64,000 bases of DNA from Pelomonas saccharophila_A (lineage in GTDB: Bacteria > Pseudomonadota > Gammaproteobacteria > Burkholderiales > Burkholderiaceae_C): positions 434,001 to 498,000 of the forward strand of contig NZ_JAVDXU010000003.1 in assembly GCF_031458095.1 (NCBI RefSeq), in the 5' to 3' direction. The position numbers were made by a program, and so were the translations under genes. The notes beneath the pieces were generated by a model. That model had not been told where the DNA came from and did no database searches. It saw nothing but the letters and a program-made list of their open reading frames with translations. How positions within the stretch are numbered: the stretch's first letter is position 1; every line of letters begins with the position of its first letter. Below are positions 32,300 to 41,287 of the stretch, in pieces.

Positions 32300-33615
32300 T
32301 GCGAATCGTCCTGACCCTGGCCCTCGCGGCCGGGCTCTGCCATGCGCAGAGCAGCACCGCCCCCCTGCATCCCGCCACCTATGTCCACGCCGGCTGGGCG
32401 CAGACCACCGGCGGCCAGGGCGGCAAGGTCCTGCGCGTGACCACGCTGGCCAGCGACGGCCCGGGCAGCCTGAAGGCGGCCCTGGACACGCCGGGCCCGC
32501 GCATCGTCGTCTTCGAGGTGGGCGGCGTCATCGACCTGGGCGGCAAGAGCTGGAAGCTGCGCGAAGGCAGGATCACCATCGCCGGCCAGACCGCGCCCGA
32601 CCCCGGCATCACCCTGGTCAAGGGCGAGCTGGAAGTGTTTGCCAAGGACGTCATCCTGCAGCACATCAGCATCCGCCCCGGCGCCTACGGGCGGGCCAAG
32701 CGCAGCGGCAACGACCACGACGGTTTCTCGACCGCCGACGGCGCCGAGCGTGTCATCGTCGACCACTGCTCCTTCTCCTGGGCCACGGACGAGAACCTCT
32801 CCGTCGGTGGCCGGCGCTTCGAGGGCGCCACGCCCGACGACTGGCGCGCCCACACCTCCCACGCCATCACCTACAGCCACAACCTCATCTACGAGGGGCT
32901 GAATGAAGCCGTGCACATCAAGGGCGAGCACAGCAAGGGCTCGCTGATCCACGACAACGCCACGCAGATCCTGCTGCTGGGCAATGTCTACGCCTCCAAC
33001 CGCGAGCGCAATGCGCTGTTCAAGGGCGGGGTCTGGGGCGCCATGGTCAACAACCTGATCTACAACCCCGGCTGGCGTGCCGTGCACTACAACCTCATCG
33101 CCCACGAATGGGTGGGCCGGCCCTACCAAGTCGGCAAGGTCACGCTGGCCGGCAACGTCTACCGTGCCGGCCCCGGCACCGAGCGCAACCTGCCTCTGTT
33201 CACGCTGGGCGGCGTCGGCGATGTGCAGCTCTACGAGCAGGACAACCTGGCCGTCGATCGCCAGGGCCAGCCGCTGCCGATGACGGGCCGCTACACGACG
33301 AGTGCCGAGATCATTCCGGTGCGTCAGCCCTATCTGCCGGCGGGCCTGAACTGGCTGCCGCCGCGCGAACTGGAGAAGCTGCTGCCCCTTTACGTCGGCT
33401 CGCGGCCCTGGGCGCGCGACCCGCTGGACTTCAAGCAGCTGTCCGACATCGCCGAGGACCGCGGCCAGCTCATCGACGACGAGACCCAGAACAATCCCGC
33501 GGGCCTGCCCCAGCGCAAGCCGACGCAGCGCGCCTTCGTCGAAGCGGACTGGAACCTCGCCGACATGAGCCCGAAGGCGGGCTGGCAATCGCTGTTCACG
33601 CAGGTCTCGAAGTGA
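32299..33615 (+). CDS. Secreted PL1-family pectate lyase
   Basis: The 438-residue protein has a signal peptide (MRIVLTLALAAGLCHA) and a right-handed beta-helix of PL1 type: TTGGQGGKVLRVTTLASDGPGSLK, VVFEVGGVIDL, ITIAGQTAPDPGI, HCSFSWATDENLS and NVYASNRERNALFKGG (each in part). It cleaves polygalacturonate by beta-elimination outside the cytoplasm. It is a close paralogue of the lyase at 44267-45559, sharing nearly all these motifs. The C-terminus, after residue 340, is a conserved tail ending in ADWNLADMSPKAGW. Confidence 0.92.
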   Translation: MRIVLTLALAAGLCHAQSSTAPLHPATYVHAGWAQTTGGQGGKVLRVTTLASDGPGSLKAALDTPGPRIVVFEVGGVIDLGGKSWKLREGRITIAGQTAPDPGITLVKGELEVFAKDVILQHISIRPGAYGRAKRSGNDHDGFSTADGAERVIVDHCSFSWATDENLSVGGRRFEGATPDDWRAHTSHAITYSHNLIYEGLNEAVHIKGEHSKGSLIHDNATQILLLGNVYASNRERNALFKGGVWGAMVNNLIYNPGWRAVHYNLIAHEWVGRPYQVGKVTLAGNVYRAGPGTERNLPLFTLGGVGDVQLYEQDNLAVDRQGQPLPMTGRYTTSAEIIPVRQPYLPAGLNWLPPRELEKLLPLYVGSRPWARDPLDFKQLSDIAEDRGQLIDDETQNNPAGLPQRKPTQRAFVEADWNLADMSPKAGWQSLFTQVSK

Positions 33616-35213
33616 GCCTGGACCGCCGCGGCTTGCTTGCGCTGTTGGCGGTTCCACCGACCTGGGGAGCGGTCGACTGCAGCGATGCGCCGGGCCAGCC
33701 CTATCTGCCGCCTTGCCAGCCTTGGCCCCAGGGCATCGAAGGCCAGCGCAAGGCCGACATGGCCGATGGCCGCTATCTCAATCCCGTGCTGGCCGGCGAC
33801 CGCCCCGATCCCTCGGTGCTGAAGGACGGCGATGACTACTACCTGACCCACAGCAGTTTCGAGGCCGTGCCGGGCCTGTTGATCTGGCATTCGCGCGACC
33901 TCGTCAACTGGCAGCCCGTCACCAACGCCCTGCATGAAGCCGTGGGCAGCGTCTGGGCGCCCGACCTGTGCAAGCACGGCGGCCGCTACTACCTCTATCT
34001 GCCGGTCAAGGCCCAGCCCAACGACATCCTCGTCAGTTGGGCCGACCGCATCGAAGGGCCCTGGTCCAGGCCGGTGGCGCTGGGCCTGCCCAGGCATATC
34101 GACCCCACCCATGTCGCCGACGAGAAGGGGCAGCGCTGGCTCTTCCTCAGCGGCGGCGACCGCGTGCGCTTGAGCGACGACGGCTTGAAGCTCGCCGGCC
34201 CCATCGAGCATGTCTACGACCCCTGGCGCTATCCCGAGGACTGGGACGTCGAGAGCTTCTCGCCCGAGGGCCCCAAGATACTGCGCCACGGTGGCTGGTG
34301 GCATATGTTGCTGGCCGTCGGCGGCACGGCCGGGCCGCCGACCGGCCACATGGTCATCGCCGCGCGCAGCCGCACGCTGGATGGCCCCTGGGAACAGGCG
34401 CCGCACAACCCGCTGATGCGCACCCGCTCACCGCGCGAACGTTGGTGGTCGCGCGGGCATGGCAGCCTGGTGCAAGGGCCGGCGGGCGACTGGTGGATGC
34501 TCTATCACGGCTACGAGAACAGCTTTCACACTCTGGGCCGGCAGATGCTGCTGGCGCCGGCGCGCTTCAGCGCCGACGGCTGGTTCCACGTCGATGCCGA
34601 CGATGGCGTTCCCCTGCCCAAGCCTCAAGGTGGGCAGGCCTTGCCGCATGGGCTGCCACTGTCCGACGACTTTGCCGGCAACGCGCTGCAAGCCCATTGG
34701 CAATTTCTCAGCGGCACTGGCCAGGCCTCGCGTGCCCGCGTGGCGGACGGCAAGCTGCATCTGCGCGCCGCCGGCAGCAAAGGCCCCGGCGACAGCCCGC
34801 CGCTGGGCTTCATCCAAGGCGACCCGGCTTTCGAGGTCGAGTTCGACCTGGACTTCGACGAAGGCGTGCAGGCCGGCGTCGTGATGTTCTACAGCCCACG
34901 CCTGTATGCCGGCATGGGTGCCAACGCGAAAAACTTCCAGCTGCACCGCTACGGCCAGGACATCCGCGCCATCCCCAAGCCCAGCAGCATCGCAAGGCAC
35001 ATGCAGCTGAAGCTGCGCTGCGTGCGCCATGTGCTGACCTTGTTCAGCCGCGCCGATGCCAGCCAGCCCTGGAGCAAGTTCCCGGTGCAGATGGACGTGA
35101 GCGGCTACCACCACAACACCGCGGGCGGCTTCGCCAGCCTGCGGCCGGCCATCTACGCCGCCGGCAACGGCGAAGCGCGCTTGTCCAAGCTGCGTTATCG
35201 CGCCCTCGACTAG
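33612..35213 (+). CDS. Glycoside hydrolase family 43 enzyme with C-terminal sandwich domain
   Basis: The 533-residue protein has a Tat-like N-terminus (DRRGLLALLAVP). The five-bladed GH43 domain has the three catalytic acids in view: Asp in DRPDPSVLK, Asp in HIDPTHVAD and Glu in DVESFSPEGP. His in SRGHGSLV matches the family metal site. From about residue 345 there is a concanavalin-like domain as in beta-xylosidase/arabinofuranosidase members. It probably trims arabinan or xylan side chains of pectin. GTG 33612 overlaps the lyase stop (GTGA). Confidence 0.9.
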   Translation: MSLDRRGLLALLAVPPTWGAVDCSDAPGQPYLPPCQPWPQGIEGQRKADMADGRYLNPVLAGDRPDPSVLKDGDDYYLTHSSFEAVPGLLIWHSRDLVNWQPVTNALHEAVGSVWAPDLCKHGGRYYLYLPVKAQPNDILVSWADRIEGPWSRPVALGLPRHIDPTHVADEKGQRWLFLSGGDRVRLSDDGLKLAGPIEHVYDPWRYPEDWDVESFSPEGPKILRHGGWWHMLLAVGGTAGPPTGHMVIAARSRTLDGPWEQAPHNPLMRTRSPRERWWSRGHGSLVQGPAGDWWMLYHGYENSFHTLGRQMLLAPARFSADGWFHVDADDGVPLPKPQGGQALPHGLPLSDDFAGNALQAHWQFLSGTGQASRARVADGKLHLRAAGSKGPGDSPPLGFIQGDPAFEVEFDLDFDEGVQAGVVMFYSPRLYAGMGANAKNFQLHRYGQDIRAIPKPSSIARHMQLKLRCVRHVLTLFSRADASQPWSKFPVQMDVSGYHHNTAGGFASLRPAIYAAGNGEARLSKLRYRALD

Positions 35214-35222
35214 GAGACACCG

Positions 35223-36179
35223 ATGAAGAAGACCCTCACCCTGCTCGCCGCGCTGGCCTGCACCGGCGCCTGGGCGCTGGAACTGAAATCCGCCGACGTG
35301 CACAACAGCGACGACTACCCGACCGTCGTCGCCGTCAAGCACCTGGGCCAGCTGCTGGCCAAGAGCAGTGGCGGCGCGCTGACGGTCAAGGTCTTCAACA
35401 AGGGCGCCCTGGGCAGCGAGAAGGAAACCATCGACCAGGTCAAGCTCGGCGCGCTGGCGATGACGCGCGTCAACCTCGCGCCGCTGACGGCCATGTGCCC
35501 CAAAACCCTGGTGCCCTCCCTGCCCTTCCTGTTCCGCGACACCGCCCATATGCGCAAGGCCTTCGACGGCCCGGCGGGCGAGGAGATCCTCAAGGCCTGC
35601 GAGCACCAGGGCATGGTGGGCCTGGCCCTGTACGACTCCGGCGCGCGCTCGGTCTATGCGCGCAAGCCCATCAAGACCCTGGCGGACATGAAGGGGCTCA
35701 AGATCCGCGTGCAGCAGACCGACCTCTGGGTGGCCGCCATGACGGCCCTGGGCGCCAACCCCTCGCCCATGCCCATCGGCGAGGTCTACACGGGGCTCAA
35801 GACCGGCCTCATCGACGCGGCCGAGAACAATGTGCCGAGCTACGAGGGCTTCCGCCATTTCGAGGCGGCCAAGTTCTACAGCCGCACCGAGCACTCGATG
35901 ACGCCCGAGGGGCTGTTCATCAGCAAGCGCATCTGGGACAAGCTGACACCCGACCAGCGCAAGCAGTTGCGCGAAGCCGCCAAGGCCTCGGTCGCCGTCG
36001 AGCGCGAACGCTGGGATGCGCAGGAGGCCAAGGCCCTGGCCGCCGTGAAGGCCGCCGGCAGCGAGATCGTCGAACCCGACCGCGAGGCCTTCCGCAAGGC
36101 CGTGCAGCCGGTCATCGCCAGGTTCGTCAGCACGCCCGAACTGCAGGCGCTGGTCAAGATGATCAACGACATCAAATGA
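35223..36179 (+). CDS. dctP: TRAP transporter solute-binding protein (DctP family)
   Basis: The 318-residue periplasmic protein has a signal peptide (MKKTLTLLAALACTGAWA). DctP-family features follow: LKVFNKGALGSEKETIDQVKLGALAM-like segment, ALYDSGARSVYA, ADMKGLKIRVQQTDLWV (with the carboxylate-binding Arg) and EVYTGLKTGLIDAAENN. The ligand is probably a hexuronate or short oligogalacturonide, judged from the kdgK and lyase genes in the same operon. It is followed by the small and large membrane subunits with overlapping codons. Confidence 0.93.
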   Translation: MKKTLTLLAALACTGAWALELKSADVHNSDDYPTVVAVKHLGQLLAKSSGGALTVKVFNKGALGSEKETIDQVKLGALAMTRVNLAPLTAMCPKTLVPSLPFLFRDTAHMRKAFDGPAGEEILKACEHQGMVGLALYDSGARSVYARKPIKTLADMKGLKIRVQQTDLWVAAMTALGANPSPMPIGEVYTGLKTGLIDAAENNVPSYEGFRHFEAAKFYSRTEHSMTPEGLFISKRIWDKLTPDQRKQLREAAKASVAVERERWDAQEAKALAAVKAAGSEIVEPDREAFRKAVQPVIARFVSTPELQALVKMINDIK

Positions 36180-36670
36180 GCGCATACACCAAGCTCTGCG
36201 CGGCGCTGTCGCGCTGGTCGCTGCGCGCGGCCGTGCTCGGCCTCGTCGTCCTCGTCGTCTGCGTGCAGTGGCAGGTCGTGGGCCGCTATCTGCTCAACGA
36301 CTCGCCGACCTGGACGGAGCCCTTCGCCCTGCTGCTGGTGCTCTACATCACGGCGCTGGCCGTGGCGGTGGGCGTGCGCGACGCCGGCCACCTCGGCATG
36401 GAGTCCCTGGTGGTGCTGCTGCCCAAGGCCGCGCAGCGCGTGGCCGAAGCCCTGATCCACGTCTGCGTCATCGCCTTCGCCGTGCTGATGGCCGTGGCCG
36501 GCTGGGAATGGCTGACGCTGAAATGGGACGAGCCCAAGCCCATGCTGGGCGTGCCCGAGGGCATGGACTTCCTGCCCCTGGTCATCTCCGGCGTCCTCAT
36601 CATGCTGTTCTGCATCGAGCACCTGATCGCGCTGTGGCGTGGCCAGAGCGTCGAAGAAGCGGGGGTCTGA
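36176..36670 (+). CDS. dctQ: TRAP transporter small membrane subunit (DctQ family)
   Basis: The 164-residue protein has four predicted membrane segments and the DctQ motif WTEPFALLLVLYITALAVAVG, in part, followed by GHLGMESLV. It links the binding protein's operon to the large permease subunit in the inner membrane. ATG 36176 overlaps the dctP stop by 4 nt. The segment WLTLKWDEPKPMLGVPEG before the last helix is the usual DctQ loop. Confidence 0.92.
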   Translation: MSAYTKLCAALSRWSLRAAVLGLVVLVVCVQWQVVGRYLLNDSPTWTEPFALLLVLYITALAVAVGVRDAGHLGMESLVVLLPKAAQRVAEALIHVCVIAFAVLMAVAGWEWLTLKWDEPKPMLGVPEGMDFLPLVISGVLIMLFCIEHLIALWRGQSVEEAGV

Positions 36671-36671
36671 G

Positions 36672-37976
36672 GTGGAAGGACTCGAACTCTGGATCATGTG
36701 CGGCAGCTTCGTGCTGCTGCTGCTGCTGGGCGTGCCGGTGGCCTTTGCCATCGGCCTGTCCTCCGTCGCCACGGCCTTCGCGGCCGACCTGCCCATGGCC
36801 ATTGTCTTCCAGAAGATGGTGGGCGGCATGCAGGTCTTCTCCTTCCTGGCCATTCCCTTCTTCATCTTCGCCGGCGAGCTGATGCTGCATGGCGGCATCG
36901 CCGAGCGCATCGTCAACTTCGCCAACCGGCTGGTGGGCCATGTGCGCGGCGGCCTGGGAATGAGCAATGTGCTGGGCTGCACGCTGTTCGGCGGCGTGGC
37001 CGGCTCGCCGCTGGCGGACGTGTCGGCCATGGGCTCGGTGATGATCCCGCTGATGAAGCGTGAGGGCTATGACGCCGACTACGCGGTCAATGTGACGACG
37101 CATGCGGCCCTGGTCGGCGCGCTGATGCCGACCTCGCACAACCTCATCATCTATGTGCTGGCCACGGCCGGCATCGCGGCGGTCAGCGTCTTCAACCTCA
37201 TCCTGGCCTGCCTGATCCCGGCGGTGCTGCTGACGCTGTCCAATCTCGTCGCGGCCTACGGCGTGGCGCGCAAGCGCGGCTATCCCACGCATGGCGCCTT
37301 CCCCGGCTGGCCCGCCGTCTTCGCGGCCTTCATGGCGGCGCTGCCGGGGCTGTTCGTCATCGTCATCATCCTGGGCGGCATCCTCAGCGGTGTGTTCACG
37401 GCCACCGAGTCGGCCGCCACGGCCGTCTGCTGGGCCCTGATCGTCACCGGCATCGTCTACCGCTCGCTGTCCTGGCGCGGCTTCCTGGAGGCCTGCGCCA
37501 AGGCCTGCAAGACCACCGGCGTCGTGCTGCTGCTGATCGGCATCTCGGCCGCCTTCGGCTACTTCATGGCCCTGTACGAGGTGCCGCAGAAGACCGGCGT
37601 ATGGCTGGAACAGATGAGCGGCAACCAGGCCTGGCTGATCTTCCTGTGGGTCAATGTGCTGCTGTTCGTGCTCGGCACCTTCCTGGACATGGCGGCCACC
37701 ATCCTGATCTGCACGCCCATCTTCCTGCCCATCTGCATGAAGGCCGGCATGGACCCGACCCAGTTCGGCGTCGTCATGCTGCTGAACTGCGCCCTGGGCC
37801 TGAACACGCCACCGGTGGGCAGCACCCAGTTCGTCGGCTGCGCCATCGGCGGCGTCAGCGTCGGCCAGGTGATGCGCTCCATCGCGCCCTTCTACGGCGC
37901 CCTGCTCGTGACGCTGCTGGCGGCCACCTACGTCCCGGCGCTGTCGATGGCGCTGCCGAAATGGGTGGGTGGCTAG
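36672..37976 (+). CDS. dctM: TRAP transporter large membrane subunit (DctM family)
   Basis: The 434-residue protein has about 12 membrane segments and DctM landmarks: FLAIPFFIFAGELM, LFGGVAGSPLADVSAMGSVMIP, MPTSHNLIIY, FTATESAATAVCWAL and LGLNTPPVGSTQFVGCA. It carries the sodium-driven substrate channel. GTG 36672 begins 1 nt after the dctQ stop. The gene ends tail to tail with the solute-binding protein gene, sharing the palindromic stop CTAG at 37973-37976. Confidence 0.94.
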   Translation: MEGLELWIMCGSFVLLLLLGVPVAFAIGLSSVATAFAADLPMAIVFQKMVGGMQVFSFLAIPFFIFAGELMLHGGIAERIVNFANRLVGHVRGGLGMSNVLGCTLFGGVAGSPLADVSAMGSVMIPLMKREGYDADYAVNVTTHAALVGALMPTSHNLIIYVLATAGIAAVSVFNLILACLIPAVLLTLSNLVAAYGVARKRGYPTHGAFPGWPAVFAAFMAALPGLFVIVIILGGILSGVFTATESAATAVCWALIVTGIVYRSLSWRGFLEACAKACKTTGVVLLLIGISAAFGYFMALYEVPQKTGVWLEQMSGNQAWLIFLWVNVLLFVLGTFLDMAATILICTPIFLPICMKAGMDPTQFGVVMLLNCALGLNTPPVGSTQFVGCAIGGVSVGQVMRSIAPFYGALLVTLLAATYVPALSMALPKWVGG

Positions 37977-38737
37977 AGGCCCGGATAGCGGGCCAGCACC
38001 TGGCCCCATTCGGCTTGGTGGCGGGCCCGCTGGAGGCCTTGGTTGAGCCTTGCCAGCAAGTCGGGCCTGGCCTCCAGCACCCGCTTGGACACCAGCAGGT
38101 GCACGGGGCTGACGGCCAGCTCCAGCACCACCTCCAGGGCCTGGCCGGGTTCGCGCGCGGCCCGCAGCAGCAGGGTCGCCGGATCGTCGATGACGTAGTC
38201 CACCCGGTGGCCGCGCAGGGCCGACAAGGTCAGGTCGTTGGCATACAGCGGCTGCAGCAGGCGCTGCAGTTCCGGGTCCTCGAGTTCGCGCCGCACCGCC
38301 ACCGGAAAAGCCACGCCGCGGATGAAGCCGATCTTGACCGGCCGCCCCTTCAGCTCTGCCAAGCGATGCAAGGGCGCCGTACCCGCCAGCCCCAACAGGG
38401 CCACCCGTTCGTTCCGATAGGGCTGCGTGAACTCGGCAAAGCTCAGGCGTTCCGGGGTCGGGGTCGCCGACGGGATGAGGTCCAGCTCACCCTGGGCCGC
38501 GTCCGCCATCTGCCGCGCCCAGGGCCGGCGCAGCCATTGCAGGCGCTCGCCCGCGGCCACCGCCAGCAGTTCCAGCAATTCCACGTCCAGGCCCTGGGGG
38601 CTGCCGCTGGGGCCGGGGCGCTGGAAAGGCGGGTAGTCGCTCCAGCCTATGCGCAGCGGCAGCTTGCCGTCGTCACCCCAGGCCCAGGCACCGGCCAAGG
38701 CCAGGGGCAGCAAGCAGGCATCACGGCGGCGCAGCAT
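37973..38737 (-). CDS. Periplasmic solute-binding protein, family 3-like
   Basis: The 254-residue protein has a signal peptide (ACLLPLALAGAWAWG) and the two-lobed SBP family 3 outline: LPLRIGWSDYPPFQR, GLDVELLELLAVAAGERLQW, GELDLIPSATPTPERL and VDYVIDDPATLL. There is no adjacent ABC permease or ATPase, so it is either an orphan binding protein or a sensor. The ligand is unknown. Its stop codon overlaps that of dctM in the opposite direction, with no room for separate terminators. Confidence 0.8.
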   Translation of the reverse strand: MLRRRDACLLPLALAGAWAWGDDGKLPLRIGWSDYPPFQRPGPSGSPQGLDVELLELLAVAAGERLQWLRRPWARQMADAAQGELDLIPSATPTPERLSFAEFTQPYRNERVALLGLAGTAPLHRLAELKGRPVKIGFIRGVAFPVAVRRELEDPELQRLLQPLYANDLTLSALRGHRVDYVIDDPATLLLRAAREPGQALEVVLELAVSPVHLLVSKRVLEARPDLLARLNQGLQRARHQAEWGQVLARYPGL

Positions 38738-38811
38738 TTTACTCGCGATTTTTCAGGGTGGCGCCTCCCGACTCTGGCACAGCGCCAGGGCCTTGGGGCT
38801 CCAGTCAGACC

Positions 38812-39906
38812 ATGAGGGCAACCGTCCGTCGCCGCCTGCTCGCCGGTCTGGCGCTATGGCCGCTGCTCGGTCGCGCCGCTGGACTGGACGACACGCTGGC
38901 CCGCGCGCAGCAAGCCTGGCGCCCTCGCCTGGCCTGGCGGCCCGACGCCGGCTGGCGCCGCGAGGCCCTGGACAGGGCGCGGCGGCACATCCTGCTGCCC
39001 GGCGACGACGGCAGCGGCTTCGCGACCGAGGTGCTCGCCGAAGAGGACCGCGGCAGCCACACCGCCCTGTCGCTGACGCTGCGCGGCGCCCTCGGCGACC
39101 GCGTGCCGGCCCTCTATCTGCGGCCCCGCGGCGCCGGTCCGCATCCGGCCATCGTGCTGCTGCACGACCACGGCGCGCGCTTCGACATCGGCAAGGAGAA
39201 GCTGATCCGTCCGCTCCAGCCCAGCCCCTCCGCCGAGGCCTGGGTGCAGCGCTATTTCGGCGGCCAGTTCGTTGGCGACACCCTGGCGGAAGCAGGCTTT
39301 GCCGTACTGGCCATCGACGCCCTCGGCTGGGGCGAACGCAGCCGCCCCGGCCTGGCCCGCGACGACCAGCAGGCCCTGGCCAACCACCTGATGCAGCTCG
39401 GCCACAGCTGGGCTGGCCTGATTGCCAGCGACGACCTGCGCTCACACCGCTGGCTGCGCGAGCGGCCGGATGTGGACGCGAAACGCGTGGCCGTGCTGGG
39501 CTTCTCCATGGGCGCCTTGCGCGCCTGGCAACTGGCTGCCGTCTGCGACGAGGTCTCGGCCTGCGTCGCCGCGCATTGGATGTGCACACGCGAAGGCCTG
39601 CTGCGGCCGGGCGAGCACACGCTGGTGGGGCAATCGGCCTTCAGCATGGTGCATCCGGGCCTGGCGGCGGAGCTGGATCACCCCGACGTGGCGGCCCTGA
39701 TCGCACCGCGGCCGCTGCTGCTGTTCGGCTCGCCGGACGACCGCCTCTTCCCCTGGGAAGCCGTGCAGGCCGCCTGGACAAACCTCGCACGCGCCTGGGC
39801 GCCACGGCGCGCAGCCTTCAGCACCCTCGCCACCGAGGGCGGCCATCGCTTCGACGCGCCCCAACAGGCGGCCGCGCTGGCCTGGCTGCAGCGGCAGGGC
39901 CGCTGA
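38812..39906 (+). CDS. Secreted alpha/beta hydrolase (dienelactone hydrolase/acetyl esterase-like)
   Basis: The 364-residue protein has a signal peptide with a twin-arginine-like start (RATVRRRLLAGLALWPLLG). The nucleophile elbow is GFSMGALRAW (Ser), the acid lies in GSPDDRLFP and the His in EGGHRFDAP. The oxyanion region is LLHDHGARFD. The long insertion between residues 110 and 160 is typical of acetyl-xylan/carbohydrate esterase-like members. It may deacetylate pectin side groups, which is inferred only from the neighbourhood. ATG 38812 is chosen; the frame extends 18 codons upstream. Confidence 0.8.
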   Translation: MRATVRRRLLAGLALWPLLGRAAGLDDTLARAQQAWRPRLAWRPDAGWRREALDRARRHILLPGDDGSGFATEVLAEEDRGSHTALSLTLRGALGDRVPALYLRPRGAGPHPAIVLLHDHGARFDIGKEKLIRPLQPSPSAEAWVQRYFGGQFVGDTLAEAGFAVLAIDALGWGERSRPGLARDDQQALANHLMQLGHSWAGLIASDDLRSHRWLRERPDVDAKRVAVLGFSMGALRAWQLAAVCDEVSACVAAHWMCTREGLLRPGEHTLVGQSAFSMVHPGLAAELDHPDVAALIAPRPLLLFGSPDDRLFPWEAVQAAWTNLARAWAPRRAAFSTLATEGGHRFDAPQQAAALAWLQRQGR

Positions 39907-39988
39907 ACGGCGGCCGGCGTCGCTGGCATAGTCGATGCAACCCACGTCGGACGGGCGCCGCATGCGCCAGCAAGCTTTTCATCACGCC

Positions 39989-40348
39989 ATGCCACAGAAC
40001 AACGAAGGACTGCGCCGCGCCTCCTGGTGGATAGGCGGCGCATCCGTCGTGCTGCCCGGCCTCTTCATGATCTACGTTGTCACCGACTACATGGAGTGGG
40101 CGAAGCACCCGCGCGGTGAGCTCGGCTTCATGGTTTACCTGGTGAAGGCCGGCCTGGCCATCGCCGGCAGCGCGCTGCTGTCGATGCTGGCCCTGTGGCT
40201 CAACGGCCTGCACCTGCAACGCAACCGTCCCGCCACGCCTCGGCGCTACGCCGAGCTCGCGCTGATTGCCAGCCCGGCCATGCTGGGCTGCCTGACATTG
40301 CTGGTGACGCTGCTGCCGGCGGTGTTGTTACCCCTCTTCCGGCATTGA
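39989..40348 (+). CDS. Small membrane protein of unknown function, three predicted helices
   Basis: About 119 residues with three predicted membrane segments: WWIGGASVVLPGLFMIYVV, AGLAIAGSALLSMLALWL and MLGCLTLLVTLLPAVLLPL. I recognise no family. The start is uncertain: ATG 39989, ATG 39962 or an earlier TTG. The 3' end overlaps the possible TTG start of the acetyltransferase gene by 4 nt. Confidence 0.6.
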   Translation: MPQNNEGLRRASWWIGGASVVLPGLFMIYVVTDYMEWAKHPRGELGFMVYLVKAGLAIAGSALLSMLALWLNGLHLQRNRPATPRRYAELALIASPAMLGCLTLLVTLLPAVLLPLFRH

Positions 40349-40365
40349 ACCATCGCCCATACCCC

Positions 40366-40824
40366 GTGCCCCGCGTCCTCGGTGCCGACGACAGCGCGAG
40401 CCTGCGCGCCATGCTGGCCCTGTTTGCCGAAGCCTTCGATGACCCGCAGGCCTACCTCGCGCGGCAGCCCGACGACGGCTACCTGGGCCGCCTGCTCACG
40501 AGCGAGGGCTTCATCGCCATTGGCGCCTTCGACGGCACAGCCCTCGTCGGCGGCCTCGCGGCCTATGTGCTGCCCAAGTTTGAGCAGGCGCGCAGCGAGA
40601 TCTACATCTACGACCTCGCCGTCCATGCGGCACACCGGCGCCAGGGTGTGGCCACAGCCATGATCGGGGAGCTCCAGCGGCTCGCTGCGCTGCGTGGCGC
40701 CTACGTCATCTATGTCCAGGCCGACCATGGCGACGACGCAGCCATCGCGCTGTACACCAAGCTGGGCGTTCGCGAGGACGTCCTGCATTTCGACATCCCG
40801 CCACGAGACGGAAAGCCTGAGTAG
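40366..40824 (+). CDS. AAC(3)-I-like aminoglycoside 3-N-acetyltransferase (GNAT)
   Basis: About 152 residues strongly resembling AAC(3)-I enzymes through most of their length: DDGYLGRLL, AYVLPKFEQ, RSEIYIYDLAV, HRRQGVATA (acetyl-CoA loop Q/R-x-x-G-x-A form), AYVIYVQADHGDD and ALYTKLGVREDVLHFDI. The family acetylates the 3-amino group of gentamicin-type aminoglycosides. Whether this one does is unknown; chromosomal homologues may act on other amines. Start is GTG 40366, or TTG 40345, which would overlap the preceding stop. It lies in a row of small unrelated genes without mobile-element signs. Confidence 0.8.
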   Translation: MPRVLGADDSASLRAMLALFAEAFDDPQAYLARQPDDGYLGRLLTSEGFIAIGAFDGTALVGGLAAYVLPKFEQARSEIYIYDLAVHAAHRRQGVATAMIGELQRLAALRGAYVIYVQADHGDDAAIALYTKLGVREDVLHFDIPPRDGKPE

Positions 40825-40837
40825 GTCCAGGACGCAT

Positions 40838-41155
40838 ATGCCCATCAGGCCCCTGCCAGTCCTTCTCGCGGTCGCCATCCTGTCAGCAGGCTGCAGCCCG
40901 TCCCAGCGCTTCGAGGACAACGAGCAGCTGGCGAACTACATCGCCGCGCTGGTGCCGCCCTCGTCGTCGCTGGAGCAAGCCCGCGCCAGCCTCGCCCAGC
41001 ACGGCTTCGACTGCCTGAACGACAAGGCGGGCGAGGGGATCTGCCGCCGCCAACTCTCCAGCTTCCCGTGCAAACAGGTCCAACTTGCCTTCCTGCCAGC
41101 GACGGGCGGTGCCGTGGGCAAAGTCAGGACCCGGCTGGATCACATCTGCCCATGA
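40838..41155 (+). CDS. Small lipoprotein of unknown function
   Basis: The 105-residue protein has a lipoprotein signal (PLPVLLAVAILSAGC, lipobox SAGC). A Cys-containing body follows: FDCLNDKAGEGICRR, SSFPCKQ and HICP, so disulfide bonds are likely in the periplasm. No family recognised. ATG 40838 begins a clean signal peptide and lies 13 bp after the acetyltransferase stop. Confidence 0.65.
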   Translation: MPIRPLPVLLAVAILSAGCSPSQRFEDNEQLANYIAALVPPSSSLEQARASLAQHGFDCLNDKAGEGICRRQLSSFPCKQVQLAFLPATGGAVGKVRTRLDHICP

Positions 41156-41287
41156 GCTTGGCCGCCCAGGCGAGGCCTTTGTCCGCACAAGCTTGAGGAT
41201 GAAGCCCGAACATGTCGTTTGCCGCCATGGCATTTCGCCCACGGCAAAGTCACACTCCAACTACCCGCGCGTCTGACTGCCATCACC

